Part shown: in pieces, positions 7,389 through 15,834 of the stretch
How the letters are laid out: each line of letters opens with the position of its first letter
Position numbering within the stretch: the first letter of the stretch is position 1
Source: Bradyrhizobium sp. dw_411
GTDB lineage: Bacteria > Pseudomonadota > Alphaproteobacteria > Rhizobiales > Xanthobacteraceae
Assembly: GCF_018449695.1 (NCBI RefSeq)
Contig: NZ_JAAVUY010000014.1
Coordinates: forward strand, 1-64,000
Direction of reading: 5' to 3'
Length of the DNA: 64,000 nucleotides
The notes under the pieces: model-generated
The model's input: only the letters and a program-made list of their open reading frames with translations
Database searches by the model: none
Told to the model about the DNA's origin: nothing
Translations under genes and position numbers: made by a program

Positions 7389-8705
7389 TCAGTTCAATCC
7401 TGGCCGGGGACCGCCCGTCGCCCAATCGAGAAGCTCAACTGTGTGAACCACGGGAACCGACGTACCACTGGCAATCTGCACCATGCATCCAATATTGCCC
7501 GCAGCAATCATGTCCGGCTTGACCATCGCAATATTGGCGACCTTTCGATCGCGCAATTTGTTCGCAATGTCAGGCTGGAGGATGTTGTACGTACCCGCCG
7601 AACCGCAACACAAATGGCTCTCGGGCACATCTTTCACCACGAATCCGTTCTTGGAAAGCAATTCTTTCGGAGCTTGCGTGATTTTCTGCCCGTGCTGCAG
7701 CGAACAAGCCGAGTGATAGGCGACGACAATGTCGCTGTGTTGCTGGCGCGGCTGCAGATCGATGCCGCCGAGATACTCGGTGATATCCTTTGCCAGCGCA
7801 GAAACCTTGGCCGCCGCGGCAGCAAAATCGCGATCCTCGCGCAGCATGAACCCATAGTCCTTGATCACGGTGCCGCAGCCCGACGTCGTCATCAGGATGG
7901 CGTCGAGGCCGCTCCGCTCGGCCTCCGCACTCCAGACGGTGATATTGGCGCGCGCCCGCGCCAGCGCATCGCCGTCGCGGCCGAGATGATGCGTCAACGC
8001 ACCGCAACATTGCTCGTCCTTGACCAGCACCACCTCGACGCCGTGGCGCGTCAGGAGATTGATGGCGGCCTGGTTGATGCGCGGCGCCAGTACCTGCTGG
8101 GCGCAGCCTTGCAGCAAAGCGACACGCCCCCGCTTGGTGCCCTGCGCCGGAAACACGCTTCCTCCGGGCGCCCCGCGCGGCGGCAGGCCGGCCGGTGCCA
8201 GCGCCAGCATCGCCTTGAGGCGCCGAAACAACGTCGGTGTGGCCGGGGCCACGCTGGGTGTCGGCAATAGCGCGGTCAGCGGCCGGCCCAATCGCGCCAG
8301 GATCATGCCGGCGCGGAACCATTCCGGCCGCGGCAGCACCCAGGCGAGCACCGCCCGCAACAGCCGCTCGGGCAACGGCCGCGTATAGTCCCGTTCGATC
8401 TTGACCCGCGCCTGATCGACCAGATGCATGTAATTGACGCCGGACGGACAGGTGGTCATGCAGGCGAGGCAGGAAAGGCAGCGGTCGATATGCTTGACCA
8501 CTTCCTGCGTCGGCGGTTTGTCCTTTTCCAGCATCTCCTTGATGAGATAGATGCGGCCGCGCGGGCTATCGAGTTCGTCGCCGAGCAGCACATAGGTCGG
8601 ACAGGTCGCTGTGCAAAATCCGCAATGCACGCAGGCGCGCAGAATCTTGTCGGCCTCCGCGATATCGGGATCGGCCAGTTGGGTGAGGCTGAATTCGGTT
8701 TTCAT
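7389..8705 (-). CDS. glcF: Glycolate oxidase iron-sulfur subunit GlcF
   Basis: GlcF passes electrons from the GlcD/GlcE flavoproteins to the membrane chain during oxidation of glycolate to glyoxylate. The 438-residue protein carries two ferredoxin-type 4Fe-4S motifs near the start (C-V-H-C-G-F-C-T-A-T-C-P and C-L-S-C-L-A-C-M-T-T-C-P) and two CCG-domain motifs (E-Q-C-C-G-A-L and H-L-C-C-G-S-A-G-T-Y). I chose the ATG at 8703-8705, M-K-T-E-F-S-L-T-Q, because it overlaps the glcE stop in an ATGA junction. The open frame continues upstream to 9047 only as an out-of-frame shadow of glcE. It is the last gene of a glcD-glcE-glcF operon. Confidence 0.95.
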   Translation of the reverse strand: MKTEFSLTQLADPDIAEADKILRACVHCGFCTATCPTYVLLGDELDSPRGRIYLIKEMLEKDKPPTQEVVKHIDRCLSCLACMTTCPSGVNYMHLVDQARVKIERDYTRPLPERLLRAVLAWVLPRPEWFRAGMILARLGRPLTALLPTPSVAPATPTLFRRLKAMLALAPAGLPPRGAPGGSVFPAQGTKRGRVALLQGCAQQVLAPRINQAAINLLTRHGVEVVLVKDEQCCGALTHHLGRDGDALARARANITVWSAEAERSGLDAILMTTSGCGTVIKDYGFMLREDRDFAAAAAKVSALAKDITEYLGGIDLQPRQQHSDIVVAYHSACSLQHGQKITQAPKELLSKNGFVVKDVPESHLCCGSAGTYNILQPDIANKLRDRKVANIAMVKPDMIAAGNIGCMVQIASGTSVPVVHTVELLDWATGGPRPGLN

Positions 8706-9964
8706 GTCGCGGTTTCCCGTCTCATCCGGCCGCGATTGAGGATGTTTTTCGGATCGAAGCTGTGGCGGACGCGTTCGCCAAGCGCGGCGAGGCCGTCCTT
8801 CTGGGGGTGGAACACGTCGATCGCGCGCCGTATCTCGTCGGAGCCGCGCAGCAGCATGGCGTGGCCACCGGCGGCATCGACGCGCGCCCGCACCAGCCCG
8901 GCCTGCGCATCCGGCTTCGGAGGCAGCGCCGCCCAGATCAGGCCGCCGCCCCAGTCGTAGATCACGTCGCCGCCGGTCTCGCGCGCCAGCGCCTGCCCCA
9001 GCGCGCCGCCGGAGGCTGGCGGGCAGACAATCCGCCACACCGGCCACGCACCGAGCGCGCCGTTGGCCGCAAAGGGTTGCACGTCACGAACAGAACTCCA
9101 GATCGTCGCCGAGGCCGCATCTTCGACAATCTCCGCGCGCCCGAACGGCGCCAGGGCCTGGCCGAGGGACGCGGCGCGATGGACGACCGACGCGGTAATG
9201 CCCTCCAGCCGCACCAACGTGATGGCTTTCCCTTCGGATGCGAGATCGCCCAATTGACCAACAAGCCCGCTCGCCGATCCCCGCAGCGCCGAACCCGGCA
9301 CATGCGCCGCGCCGGAGACATCGAACGGCGAGCCCAGAGCTACCGTCATCGCCTTGTTGGCGGTGACGTCATCAAGGCCGCGCAGCACCAGCGTGCGCTC
9401 GCTCTCGGGCCTCGGCATCACCTTCAACGTCACTTCCGTCATCACCGCGAGCGTGCCCCACGACCCCGCCAGCAGCTTGCACAGATCATAGCCGGTGACG
9501 TTTTTCACCACCCGGCCACCGGCCTTGAAACTGTCGCCGAAACCGGACACCGCATGCGCCCCCAACAGATGATCGCGGGCGCCGCCGGCCTTGATGCGGC
9601 GCGGACCGGCGAGACCGGCGCTTATCATACCGGCGACGGTTCCGATGTTCGGCGTACCCAGCAACACCGAAGTGTTGATCGGCTCGAAGGCAAATTGCTG
9701 ATTTTTGGAATCGATCAGCGACAATACGTCGGCGAGCGGCGCGCCGGCCTCGACCGTGATGATCAGTTCATTTGGCTCATAGGAGGTCACGGCATTGAGC
9801 GCCGACAGATCGAGCAGCGCATTGGTCGCCATCGGCTGGCCGATCAGCCGCTTGCTGCCATGGCCGATGATTTCCAGCGGCTGCTCACTGGCGATCGCCG
9901 CGCGCACCGCCTGCTCGACGTCCTTGGCGTCACGTACTCTCAGGGTATCCACGCGACCGCTCAA
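8702..9964 (-). CDS. glcE: Glycolate oxidase FAD-binding subunit GlcE
   Basis: This 420-residue protein has the FAD_binding_4 fold expected of GlcE, with L-L-G-T-P-N-I-G-T-V-A-G-M-I-S-A-G-L-A and V-V-K-N-V-T-G-Y-D-L-C-K-L motifs in the first half. It is somewhat longer than E. coli GlcE (about 350 residues). It starts inside the glcD stop (4-base overlap) and ends inside the glcF start (4-base overlap), which indicates translational coupling and equimolar complex assembly at the inner face of the membrane. Confidence 0.94.
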   Translation of the reverse strand: MSGRVDTLRVRDAKDVEQAVRAAIASEQPLEIIGHGSKRLIGQPMATNALLDLSALNAVTSYEPNELIITVEAGAPLADVLSLIDSKNQQFAFEPINTSVLLGTPNIGTVAGMISAGLAGPRRIKAGGARDHLLGAHAVSGFGDSFKAGGRVVKNVTGYDLCKLLAGSWGTLAVMTEVTLKVMPRPESERTLVLRGLDDVTANKAMTVALGSPFDVSGAAHVPGSALRGSASGLVGQLGDLASEGKAITLVRLEGITASVVHRAASLGQALAPFGRAEIVEDAASATIWSSVRDVQPFAANGALGAWPVWRIVCPPASGGALGQALARETGGDVIYDWGGGLIWAALPPKPDAQAGLVRARVDAAGGHAMLLRGSDEIRRAIDVFHPQKDGLAALGERVRHSFDPKNILNRGRMRRETAT

Positions 9965-11454
9965 AACCGTGGGAGTTCAGGGAAAGCCAGCTTGCCGCCG
10001 TGCACATGCACGCGGCCAAGCTCGGCGCAGCGATGCAGGGTCGGAAAGACCTTGCCGGGATTGAGCAGACCCTGTGCATCGAACGCGCATTTCAGCCGCT
10101 GCTGCTGGTTGAGATCGATGTCGCTGAACATCTCCGGCATCAGATCGCGCTTCTCGATGCCGACGCCATGCTCACCGGTCAGCACGCCGCCGAGTTCGAC
10201 ACAGCAGCGAAGGATATCGGCGCCAAAGGCTTCGGCCTTGTCCATTTCGCCGGGCTTGTTGGCATCGTACAGGATCAGCGGATGCAGATTGCCGTCGCCG
10301 GCATGAAACACATTGGCGACGCCAAGACCGTATTTTTCCGAGAGGTCGCGGATGCGCGCCAGAGCCTGCGGCAGCGCGGCGCGCGGAATGGTGCCGTCCA
10401 TGCAGAGATAATCCGGCGAGATCCGCCCGACCGCCGGGAACGCCGCCTTGCGGCCGGCCCAGAACAGATTGCGTTCCATTTCCGACGTCGAAATCTGGCA
10501 GGTGGTCGAGCCGCAGCCCTGCGCGATCGCCTCGACCCGCTTGATCAGTTCATCGACCTCAATGCCGGGACCATCGAGTTCGATGATCAAAAGCGCATCG
10601 ACGTCGAGCGGATAGCCGGCATGAACAAAGGCCTCGGCGGCGTGAATCGCCGGTCTGTCCATCATTTCCATACCGCCCGGAATGATCCCGGCGCCGATGA
10701 TCCGCGCCACGCATTCGCCGGCGGCCTCGACCTGCGCAAAGCCGACCATCAGCGCGCGGGCGGTTTCCGGCTTCTGCAGAATTCGCACCGTGACCTCGGT
10801 CACCACGCCGAGCAGGCCCTCGGAACCGGTGATGATGCCCATCAGGTCATAGCCGCTGGTCTCGGGGGATTTACCGCCGATCCGGATGATTTCGCCCGAT
10901 ATCAGGACGATTTCGCAGCCCAGCACGTTGTTGGTGGTCATGCCGTATTTCAGGCAATGCACGCCGCCGGAATTCTCCGCGATGTTGCCGCCAATCGAAC
11001 AGGCGATCTGCGACGACGGGTCGGGCGCATAATAGAAGCCGGCATGGGCCACGGCCTGGCTGATGGCGAGATTGGTCACGCCGGGTTCGGTGACGACGAC
11101 ACGGTTGTCGAAATCAATCTCGCGGATGCGCTTGAACTTGCCGAGGCCCAGCAGCACGCCATCGGCCAGCGGTAGCGCCCCGCCGGACAGCGAGGTGCCG
11201 GAACCGCGCGGCACCACCTTGATGCCCTGCTCGAAGCAGTATTTCAGCACCCGCGACACCTGTTCGGTGGTCTCCGGCAACACCACAACCATAGGCGGCT
11301 GGCGATACGCCATCAGGCCATCGGACTCGTAGGGCAGCATTTCGGCCGCGCTGTCGATCACGCCCTCGCCCGGCACGATCGCACGCAACGCAGCAACGAT
11401 GGCGTCACGCCGGGCCAGGACCGCCTGATCCGGCGCGGGCATCATGATGGTCAT
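9961..11454 (-). CDS. glcD: Glycolate oxidase catalytic subunit GlcD
   Basis: GlcD (497 residues) is the FAD-linked subunit that oxidises glycolate (and often D-lactate). The PCMH-type FAD site includes P-R-G-S-G-T-S-L-S-G-G near residue 98 and I-G-G-N-I-A-E-N-S-G-G-V-H further on. The C-terminal FAD-oxidase domain carries F-H-A-G-D-G-N-L-H-P and G-E-H-G-V-G. It is the first gene of glcDEF. A 26-bp perfect palindrome 44-69 bases upstream is the likely operator. The nearby lactate permease may supply substrate, which is an inference. Confidence 0.95.
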   Translation of the reverse strand: MTIMMPAPDQAVLARRDAIVAALRAIVPGEGVIDSAAEMLPYESDGLMAYRQPPMVVVLPETTEQVSRVLKYCFEQGIKVVPRGSGTSLSGGALPLADGVLLGLGKFKRIREIDFDNRVVVTEPGVTNLAISQAVAHAGFYYAPDPSSQIACSIGGNIAENSGGVHCLKYGMTTNNVLGCEIVLISGEIIRIGGKSPETSGYDLMGIITGSEGLLGVVTEVTVRILQKPETARALMVGFAQVEAAGECVARIIGAGIIPGGMEMMDRPAIHAAEAFVHAGYPLDVDALLIIELDGPGIEVDELIKRVEAIAQGCGSTTCQISTSEMERNLFWAGRKAAFPAVGRISPDYLCMDGTIPRAALPQALARIRDLSEKYGLGVANVFHAGDGNLHPLILYDANKPGEMDKAEAFGADILRCCVELGGVLTGEHGVGIEKRDLMPEMFSDIDLNQQQRLKCAFDAQGLLNPGKVFPTLHRCAELGRVHVHGGKLAFPELPRF

Positions 11455-11497
11455 ATCGATCTCTCTCGCGGCTCTTGATGCAAGCAGTTCGCGACTA

Positions 11498-11523
11498 GCT
11501 TGATTTGTCGCGACAAATCAAGC
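11498..11523. promoter_or_regulatory. 26-bp perfect palindrome upstream of glcD
   Basis: The arms GCTTGATTTGTCG (11498-11510) and their exact complement (11511-11523) meet without a spacer. The even-length dyad contains TTGTCG/CGACAA. It lies in the 263-base divergent region between glcD and the cytochrome c gene, nearer glcD. It is too A/T-punctuated and has no T tract, so an operator is more likely than a terminator. Confidence 0.7.
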
Positions 11524-11717
11524 ACGTCTGGACTGTTTTGGGTAGACGCTTAGGTAGTCCGCAGTGGCTAGGCGGGCCGTGAATATCAGCTACCCGAACG
11601 GCGCAGACGAAATGGATGAAACCCGGAACGCATTTCGTGGCTTGTCCATCGCAAGCGCGCTATGCCACAAACGGTCGTCGAGACCCCCGAAGCACCCGAA
11701 GCAACAAAGAGCAGATA

Positions 11718-12116
11718 ATGAAAAAATTGTTAGTCAGCGCGCTGGTCATCTTCGCATCGTCGGCCGCCGCATCCGCGGCACTGGCGCAGGACGCCGAGGC
11801 CGGCAAGGCGTCGTTCAACAAGTGCCTGGCCTGTCACGCGATCGGCGAAGACGCCAAGAACAAGGTCGGCCCGGAGCTCAACGGCCTCGACGGCCGCAAA
11901 TCCGGCACGGTGCCGGATTATAATTACTCGGACGCCAACAAGAATTCCGGCATCACCTGGAACGAGGCCGCGTTCAAGGAATACATCAAGGACCCCCGGG
12001 CGAAAGTGCCCGGCACCAAGATGGCCTTCGCCGGCATCAAGAAGGAACAGGAAGTCAACGACCTCTGGGCCTTCGTTTCGCAATACGACAAGGACGGCAA
12101 AATCAAAGCCAAGTAA
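11718..12116 (+). CDS. Class I c-type cytochrome (cytochrome c2 family)
   Basis: This is a soluble periplasmic electron carrier. The 132-residue precursor begins M-K-K-L-L-V-S-A-L-V with a signal peptide cleaved after A-L-A-Q. The haem motif C-L-A-C-H lies at 36-40, the fold continues with K-V-G-P-E-L-N-G-L-D-G-R, and M102 (G-T-K-M-A-F) is the probable sixth ligand. I chose 11718 rather than the longer frame from 11616 because the signal peptide starts there. Its proximity to glcDEF is suggestive, but the genes are divergent. An intrinsic terminator follows. Confidence 0.93.
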   Translation: MKKLLVSALVIFASSAAASAALAQDAEAGKASFNKCLACHAIGEDAKNKVGPELNGLDGRKSGTVPDYNYSDANKNSGITWNEAAFKEYIKDPRAKVPGTKMAFAGIKKEQEVNDLWAFVSQYDKDGKIKAK

Positions 12117-12156
12117 GGCTGCGACTTTCCTTCCGCAGTTCTCTGCAAAAGGCTGG

Positions 12157-12199
12157 AGCCCGGTTCTGATTTGGTCAGAGCCGGGCTTCACTTCTTTTG
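12157..12199 (+). terminator. Intrinsic terminator of the cytochrome c gene
   Basis: A 13-bp stem with one G-U-type pair (AGCCCGGTTCTGA at 12157-12169, complement at 12175-12187) has a 5-base loop and is followed by the T-rich CTTCTTTT. Confidence 0.75.
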
Positions 12200-12237
12200 T
12201 TTGACGTGTTTTCCACGCGATCGCTCGAAAACGCTTT
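12199..12237. repeat. Dispersed TTTGACG...GAAAACGCT element, copy 2 (short)
   Basis: GTTTGACGTGTTTTCCACGC is followed by TCGCTCGAAAACGCTTTA. It is a shortened copy of the element at 4576-4662 and 28865-28927, lacking the central ACCGATATCCAC part. It overlaps the end of the hydrolase gene by two bases. Confidence 0.55.
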
Positions 12238-13198
12238 AATTGGCGACAGCCGCGGTGTCGTGCACCATTGCGCTGATCATGGCGTCGATCTCGGAGATCA
12301 CGAGTTCGGGCGCCGCGTTTTGCACGATGTGGCCGACACCCGGCAAGATGATCAGCTTTGTGTGCGGCACCGCCGCGGCGAATGGCCGGGAATGAATGGC
12401 CGCAGAGACCGTCTTGTCGGCATCGCCCGCGATCACCACCACCGGCATCTTGATAGTGCCGTAGCGCGGCGCCTGCTCGGCCACCGCCGCCTTCAGCGTT
12501 ACGAGATCGCGGGCATTGGCGACGAATTCGCGCGGGCGCAGCAACAAGGGCGTCGCGGTGTCGCTGACGAAATGCTCGGGCATGATCTGCGGCAGGAATA
12601 CCGCGCGGGCGCCGGGCCCGGTCAGGAAGGTGCCAAGCGGCAGCGTGATCGTGTAGGCGAGCAGTGGACCAATCACGGGAGTGGTTATGACGTCATTGTA
12701 CCATCCGACGCCACCGGTCCACGGATAGAGCACCGGCGCCAGCATCACCAGACCCGCGACGCGCGCGGGATAATCGAGCGCCATGCGTGCGCCCAGCGCA
12801 CCGGCCCAGGAATGCACCACGAAGATCGCCGGGCCGACGCCGAGTTTTTCCAGCGCCTCATCGATCATTTTGCTTTGGATCGCCGGGGTTGAATCCGCCT
12901 CGCGCGCACGCGTGCTCCAGCCATGGCCGGGACGGTCGATCAGAATGACGCGGTGCTTGCCGGCGAGCATCTCGCCGAGCGGCAGTTGCATCGCCTTCAG
13001 ATTCGAGCTGGCGCCATGGATCAGCACAACAGGCGGACCGGGAGCGTCGCGCGGGCCGAGGTCGACGACGTTGAGCGTCGCGCCCGTCACCTCGACACTT
13101 TTTCCCTGTTGGGGATAGCGGTGTTGCAGCACAAGGATACCGGCCTGCGTGATCAGCGCCAGCAGCACCAGCGCGGCCACGAAAACGAGCGGTATCAT
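12236..13198 (-). CDS. Alpha/beta hydrolase with N-terminal membrane anchor
   Basis: The 320-residue protein starts at the ATG at 13198 (AGGA 8 bases upstream), and TTG/GTG codons 8-9 residues earlier are weaker options. Residues 1-25 form one hydrophobic helix, a signal anchor. The hydrolase fold shows the oxyanion strand V-V-L-I-H-G-A-S-S-N, D-R-P-G-H-G-W-S, the nucleophile region V-V-H-S-W-A-G-A-L-G, an A-G-D-A-D-K acid loop and G-V-G-H at the catalytic His. The nucleophile elbow reads V-H-S-W-A instead of the usual G-x-S-x-G, which is unusual. Substrate is unknown, and family relatives are esterases, haloperoxidases or C-C hydrolases. Confidence 0.85.
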   Translation of the reverse strand: MIPLVFVAALVLLALITQAGILVLQHRYPQQGKSVEVTGATLNVVDLGPRDAPGPPVVLIHGASSNLKAMQLPLGEMLAGKHRVILIDRPGHGWSTRAREADSTPAIQSKMIDEALEKLGVGPAIFVVHSWAGALGARMALDYPARVAGLVMLAPVLYPWTGGVGWYNDVITTPVIGPLLAYTITLPLGTFLTGPGARAVFLPQIMPEHFVSDTATPLLLRPREFVANARDLVTLKAAVAEQAPRYGTIKMPVVVIAGDADKTVSAAIHSRPFAAAVPHTKLIILPGVGHIVQNAAPELVISEIDAMISAMVHDTAAVAN

Positions 13199-13496
13199 TA
13201 CGAGGGTCCTGATATTGCGCACCAATCAGCTACGGTTCGAGCACGCTCCGGTTTCGCCGGCAAAAGCCTGTTGCGTCCTGATTGCGGGCCGCCCCATGCG
13301 GGTTTTCCACCGCGCAGCGCTGGCGCGGCAGCAATCTTCATACAACCGTCACTGGCAGCTTTCTATAACCCTCAGCAGCACCTTTGCGATCCGATCAACG
13401 CGCCCGTCAAAATTTTCGCAGTCTGGCTTTTCCACGCAATCCACAGCAACGCGCGGGATACCAAAACATTATAACGGCAAAATTGGAGGGTTTTCG

Positions 13497-13679
13497 ATGA
13501 CTTCCAGACCAAATGAAGCCGCCATCGACGAAATCGTCGCCAGCTGCGATGGCGACATCCGCGGCGCACTGAGGGCATTGTTGCTGGTCAACGAGCAGCT
13601 TGAAGCCGAACTTCAACAGCTCCACGCGGTGGTCGCCTATGGCGGCCTGGCGGGATCCGGCAGCAACGTTCTGCATTAA
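13497..13679 (+). CDS. Small conserved-looking protein of 60 residues
   Basis: The ATG at 13497 has GGAGGG 6 bases upstream, a strong ribosome site. The product is predicted to be mostly helical (A-I-D-E-I-V-A-S-C-D-G-D-I-R-G-A-L-R-A-L, then L-L-V-N-E-Q-L-E-A-E-L), with no signal peptide and one cysteine. I do not recognise a named family. The longer open frame from 13149 is a shadow. It is convergent with the TPR gene and has 270 bases of otherwise empty sequence upstream. Confidence 0.7.
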   Translation: MTSRPNEAAIDEIVASCDGDIRGALRALLLVNEQLEAELQQLHAVVAYGGLAGSGSNVLH

Positions 13680-13708
13680 ATCCGGTACATCGGCCGGTCG
13701 GCGGACGA

Positions 13709-14356
13709 TCAGATATCGCGGCCTTCGACCTTCTCGGTCAGGGTCTTGACCAGCTCCGGCACCTTGTCGAGATGCGGATTGACCGCGAGCGCCTTGCGGA
13801 AGGCGTCTAGCGCGCGTTTCTCGTCGCCGAGATCCTGCATGATCATGCCGAGCCCCGCCAGCGCGCCGAAATGGCGCGGTTCGCGGACCAGCACCTGCTC
13901 GATATCCTGCAGGGAATGGTTGTAGTCGTTCTGCAGATAATACAGCGTCGCGCGCCTGTTCCAACCCTCGACATAGTCGGGACGCAGCTTGACCACGGCA
14001 TCGAGCAGCTTGAGCGCGACGTCCATCTGCTGGGCGTCCATCGCGGCCTTGGCGCGCATCATCAGAAGTGCGGTGGTGTCGCTCGGGGTCTGCATCCACA
14101 GCGCCCAGATCCGGGCCTCGACATGCTTGGCGCTGGCTTCATCGGGGGCGACCTTCAGCGCCCCGAACAGAAAATCCAGACCTTTGGCGCGATCGGGACC
14201 GACCTTCGGCAGCTTACCCGGCGCTTCCGGCAGCTTCTTCTGCTGTTTTGACGGTGGAGCAGCTTGGGCCAAAACCGAAAATGGCATCACGGCGGTGATC
14301 GCGGTGAGCAAGATCGCTATCCGGCAGATTCGCGCGGCAGGGAATCTCAGGGCCAT
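13709..14356 (-). CDS. Secreted tetratricopeptide-repeat protein
   Basis: The 215-residue protein (start ATG 14356; a TTG two codons earlier is possible) has a Sec signal peptide ending near V-L-A-Q-A. At least three TPR-like units follow, for example P-D-Y-V-E-G-W-N-R-R-A-T-L-Y-Y and a later R-H-F-G-A-L-A-G-L-G block. TPR proteins are scaffolds for protein contacts in the periplasm, and no enzyme motif is seen. The partner is unknown. rpmJ lies immediately upstream on the same strand, about 120 bases away. Confidence 0.82.
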   Translation of the reverse strand: MALRFPAARICRIAILLTAITAVMPFSVLAQAAPPSKQQKKLPEAPGKLPKVGPDRAKGLDFLFGALKVAPDEASAKHVEARIWALWMQTPSDTTALLMMRAKAAMDAQQMDVALKLLDAVVKLRPDYVEGWNRRATLYYLQNDYNHSLQDIEQVLVREPRHFGALAGLGMIMQDLGDEKRALDAFRKALAVNPHLDKVPELVKTLTEKVEGRDI

Positions 14357-14474
14357 AGACAAAGTCTAGACGCGGAAAATCGCGCTGCAAAGCAACAAAA
14401 CTGTCAAAGAGCTGTGATGTGTGGATTGCGTGCCGGCCGGGAAGGCCGGAACAGGCCAAGATCAAGCTTCGTGA

Positions 14475-14600
14475 TTAACCTTGGCGCGCCTTGAAACGGC
14501 GCTGAACCTTGTTGATCACGTAAACCCGGCCCTTGCGGCGGACCAGACGATTGTTGCGGTGGCGACCACGCAACGATTTCAGCGAGTTACGGACCTTCAT
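14475..14600 (-). CDS. rpmJ: 50S ribosomal protein L36, zinc-ligand-free form
   Basis: This 41-residue protein begins M-K-V-R-N-S-L-K-S-L-R and contains R-H-R-N-N-R-L-V-R-R-K-G-R-V-Y-V-I-N-K, then ends R-R-F-K-A-R-Q-G. That is the YkgO-like L36 form used by alphaproteobacteria, which lacks the C-x2-C...C-x4-H zinc ligands of the classical protein. It is very basic and part of the large ribosomal subunit. It was found by reading the reverse strand and is too short for a usual ORF cutoff. Confidence 0.95.
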   Translation of the reverse strand: MKVRNSLKSLRGRHRNNRLVRRKGRVYVINKVQRRFKARQG

Positions 14601-14949
14601 GGTAGTATCCTGATGCGTTGAAAGGCCGTGGGACAGGCCGAAAGTGGCAAAATCTGATTTATCCCGCCGGCGGCTTTGCCGCCCAGGACGCGCGGTTTCT
14701 AAGCCATCACACGGTCGAATGTCAATCCAGACAGGCGGTTTCAGGCCCTTTTCGCTGCCGGAACCCGGCTTTCGAAGATTAATCCGTGTACGGGCCTATT
14801 CCGATTGAAATCGCTCGTAAATCGCCTTGGAGGAACCTCCATCAAGGCCCGGACCGCGTCGGCGCCACGGCGGTTCATCGTCTTGCCAAATTTGTTATAG
14901 GGTATAACCAATTTGGCGATCAACAAGACACGCGGCCGGGGAAACCACG
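14601..14949. other. Divergent intergenic region rpmJ / amidohydrolase
   Basis: This 349-base region separates the divergent L36 and amidohydrolase genes. Apart from the 33-bp dyad at 14885-14917 and a short TGGAGG/CCTCCA hairpin near 14830 I see no feature and no supported small gene. Confidence 0.6.
14885..14917. promoter_or_regulatory. 33-bp near-perfect palindrome before the amidohydrolase
   Basis: The left arm GCCAAATTTGTTATA (14885-14899) and right arm TATAACCAATTTGGC (14903-14917) pair at 14 of 15 positions around a GGG centre. It ends 32 bases before the amidohydrolase ATG. Size, symmetry and position fit an operator overlapping a promoter. Confidence 0.65.
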
Positions 14950-15834
14950 ATGCCCAAACTGAAACTGCCTGACATCGAAGACGTCGTGGCGATCGACATC
15001 CACACCCATGCCGAGGAGCCCTGCGGCATGCACGGTGATGACGGCTATGACGACTTCCAGGCCCAGATGGCCGACTATTTCAAATCGCCGAACAAGCATC
15101 CGCCGACGGTACCGGAAACCGCGGCCTATTATCGCGCCAAGAAAATCGCGGCGGTGATCTTCCCGGTCGATGCCGAGCGCGAGACCGGATTTCGCCGCTA
15201 CAACAATTACGAAATGCTGGAAGTCGCCGCCGACAATACCGATGTGCTGATCCCGTTCGCCAGCATCGATCCCCACAAGGGCAAGCTCGGCGTGCGCGAG
15301 GCGCGCAAGCTCATCGAGGAATACGGTGTGCGGGGCTTCAAATTCCATCCGACCATGCAGGGCTTCTATCCGAACGACCGCATGGCCTATCCACTCTACG
15401 AAGCGATCAATGACGGCGGCGCCATCGCGCTGTTTCACACCGGGCAGACCGGCGTCGGTTCCGGCATGCCCGGCGGCATGGGGATGCGGCTGAAATATTC
15501 CAACCCGATGTATATGGACGATGTGGCGGCGGACTTCCCCGACCTGAAGATCATCCTGGCGCATCCCTCCTTCCCCTGGCAGGAAGAGGCGCTGTCGGTC
15601 GCGACCCACAAGCCGAATGTCTATATCGACCTCTCCGGCTGGTCGCCGAAATATTTTCCGCCGATCCTGGTGCGCTACATCAACTCGATCCTGCAGGACA
15701 AGATGCTGTTCGGCTCGGACTGGCCTGTCATCACGCCGGACCGCTGGCTGGCGGATTTCGCCAAGCTCGACATTCGCGACGAGATCCGGCCGAAAGTGCT
15801 GAAGGCCAACGCGCGCAAAATCCTGAACATCTGA
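14950..15834 (+). CDS. Amidohydrolase-family metal-dependent hydrolase/decarboxylase
   Basis: This 294-residue TIM-barrel protein belongs to the amidohydrolase-2 class (ACMSD, gamma-resorcylate decarboxylase and ring-cleavage-product hydrolases). Visible metal and active-site motifs are D-I-H-T-H (residues 16-20), F-K-F-H-P, A-L-F-H-T-G, I-L-A-H-P-S-F-P and G-S-D-W-P-V. A role in aromatic-compound breakdown is common for relatives but cannot be proved here. It has its own strong palindrome upstream. A 20-bp tandem duplication spans its stop codon. Confidence 0.85.
   Translation: MPKLKLPDIEDVVAIDIHTHAEEPCGMHGDDGYDDFQAQMADYFKSPNKHPPTVPETAAYYRAKKIAAVIFPVDAERETGFRRYNNYEMLEVAADNTDVLIPFASIDPHKGKLGVREARKLIEEYGVRGFKFHPTMQGFYPNDRMAYPLYEAINDGGAIALFHTGQTGVGSGMPGGMGMRLKYSNPMYMDDVAADFPDLKIILAHPSFPWQEEALSVATHKPNVYIDLSGWSPKYFPPILVRYINSILQDKMLFGSDWPVITPDRWLADFAKLDIRDEIRPKVLKANARKILNI

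Noticed and set aside
8762..10306. A 514-residue open frame antisense to glcE and part of glcD.
   Set aside because: Same shadow effect. The opposite strand is the glcDEF operon with exact 4-base overlaps.
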